Of a DNA stretch of 6,038 bases, positions 1-5,093 are shown one piece after another (the first letter of the stretch is position 1; every line of letters starts with the position of its first letter). The translations under genes and the position numbers were made by a program. The notes below the pieces were generated by a model. The model ran no database searches. It was not told the DNA's origin and saw only the letters and a list, made by a program, of their open reading frames with translations. The DNA is from RGIG8700 sp964568815 (lineage in GTDB: Bacteria > Bacillota > Clostridia > RGIG6154), in assembly GCA_964568815.1 (NCBI GenBank), contig CAZMRY010000082.1, positions 1 through 6,038 of the forward strand. Direction: 5' to 3'.

Positions 1-1373
1 GGATCTGAAACAAATGCTCTGAATGCTTTTTCAAGGTCTCTTTCAAGTGCTGCCTCAACGATTAATTCCTGTTCATCTAAAATTCTTAAAACAAGTGGGC
101 TTACACCTCTTGGAACTTCACCTGCAAATACAGGCTCAAGGCTGTTATCTCTGAAAGCCGCATTTGTTTCTACTACTGCGCCAAGCGGAAGGTTTGGAAT
201 CTGTCCGTAGTTTGGAATGTTAACATTTGTTACCATATCTCCAAGACCTAAGAGAGCTTTCATCTGTACTACACCCTCTTCGCCTGATGGCCATACACCG
301 AAAGGCTTTGTTTCGTTATAGTATGCGTCGCTTTCTTCCATACGCTTTTTAAGTTCTTCTTTTCTCGATGCAACAGTTGTAAGCTGGTAGTGCCATGTAT
401 CTTTTACCTGTTCAGGGCTCTTTAAGTAGTGATAGCCAGGGTTGAATTCTGCTAAATGTCTGTCACCTGCCGCTGCAATTGAACCATATCTTGTAAATAG
501 ATCCATTTTAACACTTTCAAGTGTTTTGAAGTTTGAGTTTGCCCAGTTATCGTCTCCGCCCTTGTCGAAACCGTCTTTCTGATGCTTTTCAACAAACTTT
601 TTGTATACATCAAAGAGATCGATTTTGCCGTAGTTTGCTTTTGTAAGCCATGTGAAGTGGTTTACACCAACTACATTTGTTATGATTTCATCACGAGGTA
701 CATCTTTGATACCTTCAATTTCTTCAAGTGCTCTTGTTAAAAGCTTCTGTGTGCCGAATACTTCGTGACAGCAACCAAATGCCTTAATTTCAGGGAATAC
801 TTTATAAAGTGTTCTTACGCAAACTGTCATTGGATTTGTGTAGTTAATTACCCACGCATCAGGGCAGTTCTCTTTAATAGCCTTACCTATTACTTCATAC
901 ATCGGAACAGTTCTTAAAGCTCTGATAATACCGCCAGGACCGATTGAGTCGCCAACAGGCTGATAGATACCGTATTTTTCAGGTGTGTGAACATCTGATT
1001 CCATTTCATCAAATGTACCCGGAAGAATTGAGATAATAACAAAGTCCGCACCTTTGAGAGCTGCATCAAGTGTTTTTTCTGCTTTATATTTCCAGTTTGA
1101 TGGAAGTCTTTCAGCAGTTGGATCTTCATCCATATGACCTGTTACAGGGTCCCATGTTGAATCATCATAATATATTGCAACTTTTTCGATTTTGTTTCCT
1201 ATTTCTTCATTTCTTTTTGCAGCTTCATAATCAATATCATAAAGTGCAACTTCACCGCTTAAATTCTGTTCAATTAAAAGGTCTCTCATAAGCTGCCATG
1301 CCCAACCTCTTGAGCCGCCGCCTATGTACGCAATCTTAAGATTGTCTACTCTGGTTTTTCTTACAGGTTTCAT
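1..1373 (-). CDS. lplD: GH4 alpha-galacturonidase (LplD type), C-terminus cut by window edge
   Basis: A cytoplasmic family 4 glycoside hydrolase with no signal peptide. 457 codons are visible and the frame is still open at the edge, so perhaps the last 10-30 residues are missing. Seen: an N-terminal NAD-binding Rossmann motif GGGS (residues 18-21) followed by an acidic strand end YDID (45-48); INYTNPM (176-182); GCCHEVFGTQ (200-209); GVNHFTW (236-242). Family 4 enzymes use NAD+ and Mn2+ in a redox-elimination mechanism, with the Cys and His of the CH motif binding the metal (here C202, H203). The CHEV signature (202-205) is the published mark of alpha-galacturonidases, as opposed to CHS/CHG-type glucosidases and galactosidases. 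The likely substrate is a small alpha-galacturonide from pectin. The start at 1373 follows AAAGGTG (1381-1387) at 7-nt spacing. Residues about 62-93 look like an insertion relative to Bacillus LplD, as I remember that protein. Family is near certain; substrate is inferred from CHEV. Confidence 0.92.
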   Translation of the reverse strand, partial: MKPVRKTRVDNLKIAYIGGGSRGWAWQLMRDLLIEQNLSGEVALYDIDYEAAKRNEEIGNKIEKVAIYYDDSTWDPVTGHMDEDPTAERLPSNWKYKAEKTLDAALKGADFVIISILPGTFDEMESDVHTPEKYGIYQPVGDSIGPGGIIRALRTVPMYEVIGKAIKENCPDAWVINYTNPMTVCVRTLYKVFPEIKAFGCCHEVFGTQKLLTRALEEIEGIKDVPRDEIITNVVGVNHFTWLTKANYGKIDLFDVYKKFVEKHQKDGFDKGGDDNWANSNFKTLESVKMDLFTRYGSIAAAGDRHLAEFNPGYHYLKSPEQVKDTWHYQLTTVASRKEELKKRMEESDAYYNETKPFGVWPSGEEGVVQMKALLGLGDMVTNVNIPNYGQIPNLPLGAVVETNAAFRDNSLEPVFAGEVPRGVSPLVLRILDEQELIVEAALERDLEKAFRAFVSD

Positions 1374-1435
1374 AATAAATCACCTTTCCTTTTTTATTTA
1401 TTACAGTCTTACTATACAGCAAATATATAATAAAT

Positions 1436-1464
1436 ACTATAAAATTTTTGCTTTTTTAAATCAA
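1436..1464 (-). promoter_or_regulatory. Probable sigma-A promoter of the GH4 gene
   Basis: On the minus strand TTGATT (1459-1464) is separated by exactly 17 bp from TATAGT (1436-1441). It begins 9 bp after the mtnN stop codon and would give a leader of about 56 nt before the GH4 start. No clear Rho-independent terminator separates mtnN from it, so read-through from mtnN is also possible. A second TATAGT at 1411-1416 has no fitting -35. Confidence 0.5.
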
Positions 1465-1473
1465 AAACAAGAA

Positions 1474-2166
1474 TTATTTGTCATATGTGTTTATAAATTT
1501 CAATGTAAGCGCGATTGAGTTCTTTGCTGCTATCTCAAGGAAGTCAACATATGCCATATCAGGATTACCATCTGCTGTGTCTGAAATAGACCTTATTGCA
1601 CAGAAAGGAACATCATTCACATAGCAAACCTGTGCCATGCTCCCCCCCTCCATTTCGCAGGCAACTGCACCGAAATTATCTATTATTTTCTGTTTAACTG
1701 TCTTATCTGCAATAAACTGGTCACCTGATGCAATAACACCTTTTACATAATTTACACCAAGTTCTTCAACACACTGTGCAATTAAGTCCTGTGCTTTTTC
1801 ATCAGCTTTGAATTCAACCACATTTATGCCCGAAATAAGTCCAACGGGGTCTCCTAAGAAAGATGTGTCCATATCGTGCTGAACAAGTCCTGAAGATATG
1901 GCAATATCTGCAATAGAAAGTTTGTCTGTTAAAGTTCCTGCAACACCTGTGTTTATAATTACATCAGGCTTGTATTTTATAATCATTGCCTCAGCACAGA
2001 TTGCCGCAAACACCTTTCCTATTCCGCAAACTGCACATACAACCTCTTTGCCCGAAATTGTGCCCGAAACAAATTTAACCCCGCTTACTGTTTCTTCTTT
2101 TTTATTTTCAATGACAGCTGAAATTCCTGCCATTTCCTTTTCCATAGCCGCTATAATTCCTATCAT
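1474..2166 (-). CDS. mtnN: 5'-methylthioadenosine/S-adenosylhomocysteine nucleosidase
   Basis: A cytoplasmic enzyme of 230 aa that cleaves adenine from methylthioadenosine and S-adenosylhomocysteine, feeding methionine salvage and removing the inhibitory by-product of SAM-dependent methylation. Full length for the family (E. coli enzyme 232 aa). Seen: N-terminal IIAAMEKEM with E11; NTGVAG (72-77); QHDMD (96-100); SGDQFI (147-152); CEMEGGSMAQ (170-179) with E173; SISDTAD (193-199) with D196. E11, E173 and D196 match the E. coli catalytic set E12/E174/D197 with a constant offset of one, so the active site is intact. An in-frame ATG at 2214 lies upstream, but the start at 2166 is chosen because GAGGTG (2174-2179) precedes it by 7 nt and the family begins M-x-GII. 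That ribosome binding site is inside a strong hairpin (2175-2206), so translation is probably controlled or coupled. It lies 55 bp after the second SLH gene on the same strand. Confidence 0.96.
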   Translation of the reverse strand: MIGIIAAMEKEMAGISAVIENKKEETVSGVKFVSGTISGKEVVCAVCGIGKVFAAICAEAMIIKYKPDVIINTGVAGTLTDKLSIADIAISSGLVQHDMDTSFLGDPVGLISGINVVEFKADEKAQDLIAQCVEELGVNYVKGVIASGDQFIADKTVKQKIIDNFGAVACEMEGGSMAQVCYVNDVPFCAIRSISDTADGNPDMAYVDFLEIAAKNSIALTLKFINTYDK

Positions 2167-2174
2167 AATAAAAC

Positions 2175-2206
2175 ACCTCAAAGACATTTTACAATATCTT
2201 TGAGGT
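2175..2206 (-). promoter_or_regulatory. Hairpin sequestering the mtnN ribosome binding site
   Basis: Minus-strand RNA folds into a 14-bp stem. ten Watson-Crick pairs join ACCUCAAAGA (2206-2197) to UCUUUGAGGU (2184-2175). Four more follow (UAUU with AAUG, one of them a U-G wobble), closing on a GUAA tetraloop of the GNRA class (2189-2192). All of GAGGU of the mtnN Shine-Dalgarno lies in the 3' arm. The base of the stem is 15 nt after the stop codon of the upstream SLH gene. GUUUUAUUAU follows the stem, so it might also act as a weak terminator. Candidate roles are translational coupling, RNA-based repression, or termination. Confidence 0.75.
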
Positions 2207-2221
2207 AAAGTCAATAAAGGC

Positions 2222-3250
2222 TTATTTAAAATATGTACTTCTTATAGTTTTATATTCTCTGTTGTTTTTACCGTCTGCAGGAACATATGTTGTAATTCCT
2301 TTTTCATCAGTTGAAAATACCATCATCGGCTTATCAAGTACGTTGAATACGTAAATTGCTGCATCAGCTCTTTTAAAGCTGTCTGTAAATTCTATGTTGT
2401 GTGTATTTTTAAAAACTCCCATTGCCTTTGCAATATTAGCATAACCATCATTTCCACCCTGCTTGAAGGCATAGCTTTCAGGATAACCCATTCCTTTTAT
2501 AAGTATCGCCATAGCATCTCTTAATGATATCTCTGTTTCAGGTTCGCAGAGGTCTTCATCTGCAATTAAGCCTTTTTCACAACAGTATGAAACATAAGGA
2601 TATGCCCAACAGTTTTCTTTAACATCTTCAAAAAAGTCTTTTGGTACATAGTCTTTTGTATATCCAAATGCTACTGCAACCATCTTTATCCATTCTGCTT
2701 TGGTTACATTTTGTTTTGGTTTAAAGGTGTCATCTTCATATCCATTTAATATACCTTTGGATTTTAACTCGAGGAGTTGAAAATATGTATTGTAAGAAGG
2801 ATAGTCTTTAAATTGCTTAATTTCTTTTGATTTACCATCTATAAGCTCAACCTCTGAAACATTTATAACACCTGTAGAAATCTTCTCTGAAGCTTTTGAC
2901 ACTTTAATTAAATATTCTTTGCCCTTCTCAAACTGATAGTAAGGTGCTTTAGTTCCTGTAAATGATTTCTCAATTATACTTAATGATTCATGTGTATAAA
3001 CAGTTTTTCCTGTTTTAATATCTATTATGTCTATCCTGATATGATGTTCTCCTGATGTTGAAATACAATCAATAAAACAACCATCATATTGATCGGTTGT
3101 ACTGAATGTAAAAGGCGAAACAACGCTTTCATTCTCAGTCAAATCATATTCAAAGGTTCCCATTTGCTCAGGAAGTCTTACAACTGCATTTGCCGATACC
3201 GTCACTACACATAATAACAGTGCAATTAATACCAATCCGATTTTTTTCAT
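2222..3250 (-). CDS. Secreted protein: N-terminal beta-rich module plus three C-terminal SLH repeats
   Basis: 342 aa, exported. Residues 1-22 form a Sec signal peptide (KK, a hydrophobic core, likely cut after SANA). Residues about 23-138 are rich in alternating hydrophobic/polar stretches typical of a beta-sandwich; I do not recognise the family, though the layout recalls pre-peptidase C-like modules. Three SLH-like units follow: about 150-196 (contains ILNGYEDDTFKPKQNVTKAEW), 205-255 (FFEDVKENCWAYPYVSYCCEKGLI) and a weaker one at 265-308. SLH repeats normally bind pyruvylated secondary cell-wall polymer and hold proteins at the surface. The last ~35 residues (GKNNREYKTIRS) resemble the tail of the upstream gene product, so the two are paralogues. 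An ATG at 3286 would overlap the upstream gene; the start at 3250 is preferred because AAGGAG (3257-3262) precedes it by 6 nt. That site overlaps the upstream stop codon, pointing to translational coupling. Exact role unknown. Confidence 0.88.
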   Translation of the reverse strand: MKKIGLVLIALLLCVVTVSANAVVRLPEQMGTFEYDLTENESVVSPFTFSTTDQYDGCFIDCISTSGEHHIRIDIIDIKTGKTVYTHESLSIIEKSFTGTKAPYYQFEKGKEYLIKVSKASEKISTGVINVSEVELIDGKSKEIKQFKDYPSYNTYFQLLELKSKGILNGYEDDTFKPKQNVTKAEWIKMVAVAFGYTKDYVPKDFFEDVKENCWAYPYVSYCCEKGLIADEDLCEPETEISLRDAMAILIKGMGYPESYAFKQGGNDGYANIAKAMGVFKNTHNIEFTDSFKRADAAIYVFNVLDKPMMVFSTDEKGITTYVPADGKNNREYKTIRSTYFK

Positions 3251-3260
3251 ATTAGTCTCC

Positions 3261-3932
3261 TTATTTATCTGTCTGTAATTTATCAAGGTCTGTTTTTAGA
3301 GTTCTAAATTCTTTTCCGTCTTTGCCATTTAAAATTGAATATTTTGCACCGTCTTTTGCATCAAAGCTTTCTAAAACAACAAGAGGAACATCAAGTGACT
3401 GACTTATTAATACCGCAGCCTGTGCTCTTGTTAAGGTTTCCCCTGTTGAAAGGGTGAGACCTTTAGAAATACCACTGTTTGTAACAAAAATCATATTATT
3501 TACTTCTTTATTTTCGTCGTATTTTAAAACATTTTCATAACCGAGAGCTTTCACAATCATAGCCAGTGCTTCTTCATGCTTAACTTTTTCATCTGCATAA
3601 CAATTATCGTTTTCAGCTGAAAGCCAACCCATTTTTATTGCAAAATCTATATATGGAAACTGCCAGTCATATTTAGTTAAATCTTTATAATCACATTCCA
3701 TACCCATAAGTGCAGTATTATCAAGGTTAAATGTAACACCTTTTGCTGAGAGTATCATCTTTGAAAACTCTGCTCTTGTAATATTGTCATCAAGTCTTAA
3801 ACCGCCTTCATCACCTACCATAATATTATAGGTTTTAAGCAACTCTTTCTGTCCTTCACTGACCTCTGTTGCACATACATTCATTGTAAGTACCAGCACT
3901 AAACACAACGCTGTTATTATTACTTTTTTCAT
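3261..3932 (-). CDS. Small secreted SLH-repeat protein
   Basis: 223 aa, exported. Residues 1-21 form a signal peptide, likely cut after VCA; the cysteine at 20 does not sit in a good lipobox, so a lipoprotein is unlikely. The rest is almost entirely three SLH-like repeats: about 27-66 (LRLDDNITRAEFSKMI), 80-131 (FPYIDFAIKMGWL then HEEALAMIVKALGY) and 140-184 (ISKGLTLSTGETLTRAQAA). A short tail (DGAKYSILNGKDGKEFRTLK) matches the end of the downstream protein. There is no separate catalytic or binding module, so it may be a wall-bound structural or partner subunit of the downstream SLH protein. The start at 3932 has AAGGAG (3941-3946) 8 nt upstream. It is first in the two-gene SLH operon, with a 10-bp gap to the next start. 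A structured RNA gene lies directly upstream on the same strand. Confidence 0.88.
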   Translation of the reverse strand: MKKVIITALCLVLVLTMNVCATEVSEGQKELLKTYNIMVGDEGGLRLDDNITRAEFSKMILSAKGVTFNLDNTALMGMECDYKDLTKYDWQFPYIDFAIKMGWLSAENDNCYADEKVKHEEALAMIVKALGYENVLKYDENKEVNNMIFVTNSGISKGLTLSTGETLTRAQAAVLISQSLDVPLVVLESFDAKDGAKYSILNGKDGKEFRTLKTDLDKLQTDK

Positions 3933-3958
3933 ATCTCATTCTCCTTTTCTGATGTAAA

Positions 3959-3986
3959 ATTATAACGCATCTAAATTGCCTGTTAT
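3959..3986 (-). promoter_or_regulatory. Candidate promoter of the SLH operon
   Basis: A perfect TATAAT -10 (3959-3964) has the weak -35 ATAACA (3981-3986) 16 bp upstream on the minus strand. It would start transcription about 20 nt before the SLH start codon, just leaving room for the ribosome binding site. A competing arrangement is TTGCTG (4004-4009), a 16-bp spacer made of A7 and G6 tracts, and TATAAC (3982-3987). Either would drive the operon independently of the upstream RNA gene. Confidence 0.45.
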
Positions 3987-4007
3987 ATCCCCCCTTTTTT
4001 TATCAGC

Positions 4008-4214
4008 AAATAAAAAATGCGCCAGCCGAAGCCAACGCATAAAAACGCAGACTCCGATTGTCGCCAAACAAACTTATACATTATGAGATATAGCATACTC
4101 ATAAAAGGAATCTGCATTTTTTTCAAATTCACTAATGAGTATACCCAAATAAGAATATAATAATCTGCAAAAGAATAATATATCCCACAATGTATAATAT
4201 TAAGTTTGTCTGGC
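4008..4214 (-). ncRNA. Candidate structured RNA of about 205 nt (6S-like or leader RNA)
   Basis: This stretch has no convincing protein gene but has the full layout of an RNA gene on the minus strand. A strong promoter (4221-4249) predicts +1 at G4214, exactly the first base of a long stem. Pairings: 4214-4201 with 4076-4063 (14 bp); a 6-nt bulge (4200-4195); 4194-4189 with 4082-4077 (6 bp); 4188-4179 with 4092-4083 (10 bp). A 34-nt one-sided internal loop (4178-4145) comes next, then 4144-4135 with 4102-4093 (10 bp) and 4130-4124 with 4114-4108 (7 bp). After the closing stem come about 22 nt and a terminator at 4011-4040. Non-Watson-Crick pairs are G-U on the minus strand and would be C-A on the plus strand, so the minus RNA is the selected product. 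The rod shape with a large interior opening and a stem starting at +1 recalls 6S RNA, which binds RNA polymerase, but I see no decisive family motif. A leader or attenuator for the SLH genes is the alternative. Confidence 0.68.
4011..4040 (-). terminator. Rho-independent terminator of the structured RNA
   Basis: On the minus strand AUGCGUUGGC (4040-4031) pairs with GCUGGCGCAU (4026-4017) across a UUCG loop (4030-4027) closed by C-G, the very stable cUUCGg tetraloop. AUUUUUUAUUUG follows. Three of the ten pairs are G-U wobbles that would be C-A mismatches on the plus strand, so it works leftward only. Confidence 0.88.
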
Positions 4215-4220
4215 ATATTT

Positions 4221-4249
4221 AGTATAACACAAATTTTTATTAATATCAA
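4221..4249 (-). promoter_or_regulatory. Strong extended -10 promoter of the structured RNA
   Basis: Minus strand: TTGATA (4244-4249), a 17-bp spacer (4227-4243), and TATACT (4221-4226) preceded by TGT, the extended -10 motif. Five of six bases match consensus in each box. The predicted start is G4214, seven bases past the -10, coinciding with the foot of the long stem. Confidence 0.8.
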
Positions 4250-4290
4250 TATTTTATTTAACCAATATAAAAAAGTATACTATTATCAAG

Positions 4291-4390
4291 NNNNNNNNNN
4301 NNNNNNNNNNNNNNNNNNNNNNNNNNNNNNNNNNNNNNNNNNNNNNNNNNNNNNNNNNNNNNNNNNNNNNNNNNNNNNNNNNNNNNNNNN
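4291..4390. other. Assembly gap of 100 N
   Basis: One hundred unknown bases in a round number, the usual placeholder when contigs are scaffolded. The real distance and content are unknown. Reading frames crossing it are meaningless, and the linkage of the structured RNA to the SCP2-domain gene rests on scaffolding alone. Confidence 0.97.
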
Positions 4391-4410
4391 CACAGTGACT
4401 TATTTTAATA

Positions 4411-4443
4411 AAAAAGCAAGAATCTCCTCGATTCTTGCTTTTT
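4411..4443 (-). terminator. Terminator after the SCP2-domain gene
   Basis: A perfect 14-bp inverted repeat (4411-4424 with 4430-4443) has a 5-nt loop and runs of A and T at the outer ends, so it can work in both directions. It begins 2 bp after the stop codon of the leftward gene. The base of the stem is the A/T tract itself and its core is GCAAGAATC. Confidence 0.93.
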
Positions 4444-4445
4444 TA

Positions 4446-4928
4446 TTATTTAGATTCTTTTTTAACTACCTTAGCTGTCGGTTTTTTGTCTTTTTTAACA
4501 TCTTCAACAACTTCTTTTTCTACTTTTGTTGCAGTTGATTTTTTTGTTGTTGTTTTTTTTGCAGCAGGCTTTTTAGCTGTTGTTTTTTTAGTTGCAGGCT
4601 TCTTTTCAGGTAAAAGAGTTGCAAGCATTTTTGCGTGTTCAAAATTACCTTCTACCTTGATTTTTCCCTTTTCAAGAGCTGTTTCAACATCAAGCTTTCC
4701 ACCAATGAGTTTAACCATATCTGCAGTTTTAATATCAATCATGGCTGTATGGTCTTTGTAATCGTAAGGCTCGATACCGCAAACACCGCCCTGTCTTGCA
4801 ATATAGAAAGCACCGTTGCCCTCTTCGTCGATTAAATTAATCTGAATTGCAAAGTCCTCTGTTAAGGTTTCTTTGTTTACTTTAAGAAAGGCCTTTTTAA
4901 CCTTTTCAAAATTTGTATAAAAATCCAT
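4446..4928 (-). CDS. SCP2-domain protein with lysine-rich histone-H1-like tail
   Basis: 160 aa, cytoplasmic, with two parts. Residues 1-107 fit an SCP2 (sterol carrier protein 2-like) lipid-binding fold: an amphipathic N-terminal helix, strands FAIQINLID and GAFYIARQGG, then the characteristic DIKTADMVKLIGGKLDVETALEKGKIKVEG pattern (65-94). In this family that pattern ends the hydrophobic pocket. Residues 108-160 are low complexity: 20 of 53 are lysine, including five KKxxx pentads in a row (109-133; KKPAT, KKTTA, KKPAA, KKTTT, KKSTA), followed by a mixed-charge end. Such tails occur in H1-like and some HU proteins and bind nucleic acid or other polyanions. The start at 4928 has AAGGAG (4937-4942) 8 nt upstream. 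The ATG at 4946 is only about 2 nt from the predicted transcription start, so it is rejected. The gene is a single-gene unit with a consensus promoter and its own terminator. Ligand and tail function are unknown. Confidence 0.87.
   Translation of the reverse strand: MDFYTNFEKVKKAFLKVNKETLTEDFAIQINLIDEEGNGAFYIARQGGVCGIEPYDYKDHTAMIDIKTADMVKLIGGKLDVETALEKGKIKVEGNFEHAKMLATLLPEKKPATKKTTAKKPAAKKTTTKKSTATKVEKEVVEDVKKDKKPTAKVVKKESK
4530..4604 (-). repeat. Degenerate 15-bp tandem repeat encoding KKxxx pentads
   Basis: Five consecutive in-frame 15-bp units encode KKPAT, KKTTA, KKPAA, KKTTT and KKSTA in the tail of the SCP2-domain protein. Codons vary between units, so the repeat is an aged or protein-level repeat and not a fresh tandem duplication. 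Copy number may differ between strains. Confidence 0.8.
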
Positions 4929-4954
4929 AGTTTTTTCTCCTTCCATTTTTTGTT

Positions 4955-4983
4955 ATTATACCCTATTATCAGTAAAATGTCAA
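4955..4983 (-). promoter_or_regulatory. Perfect consensus sigma-A promoter of the SCP2-domain gene
   Basis: TTGACA (4978-4983), a 17-bp spacer and TATAAT (4955-4960) on the minus strand: all twelve box bases match consensus. Transcription should begin near 4948, giving a leader of about 20 nt. It suggests strong constitutive expression. Confidence 0.92.
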
Positions 4984-5026
4984 CAATTTCGTCAGCTTTT
5001 TGCCTTTTTAGCACTATTTTTACAAT

Positions 5027-5055
5027 TTGACACTTTTTTTCCTTTATGGTATACT
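5027..5055 (+). promoter_or_regulatory. Near-consensus promoter of the EamA transporter gene
   Basis: TTGACA (5027-5032), a 17-bp spacer and TATACT (5050-5055), with TGG just before the -10 (extended -10 motif). Start of transcription near 5062, about 32 nt before the start codon. It is divergent from the SCP2-gene promoter; the two -35 boxes are 43 bp apart. Confidence 0.88.
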
Positions 5056-5093
5056 TTTATTTTGTGAATAATAATTTAAGAGAGGATACTTTT

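Noticed and set aside
1642..1648. Run of seven C (seven G on the coding strand) in mtnN at the active-site EMEGG codons, possible slippage site
   Set aside because: The reading frame is intact and the residues are expected for the family; nothing shows frameshifting.
2167..2214. Longer N-terminus for mtnN from the ATG at 2214
   Set aside because: It lacks a good ribosome binding site, adds residues absent from the family, and runs through the hairpin that holds the real Shine-Dalgarno.
4063..4214. Inverted repeats as the ends of a small mobile element (MITE)
   Set aside because: No target-site duplication is visible, and promoter, +1 position, terminator and strand-specific wobble pairs fit an RNA gene better.
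3983..4249. An 88-codon minus-strand frame upstream of the SLH operon
   Set aside because: Its start lies at the -35 box of a strong promoter, no ribosome binding site fits, and it runs through a long imperfect stem and a terminator. Composition is that of AT-rich non-coding DNA.
4206..4538. A plus-strand frame spanning the N run
   Set aside because: It is open only because of 100 unknown bases, and it overlaps the SCP2-domain gene antisense.
5046..5093. Upstream ATG start for the transporter
   Set aside because: It lies within the promoter (between -35 and -10), so it cannot be in the transcript.
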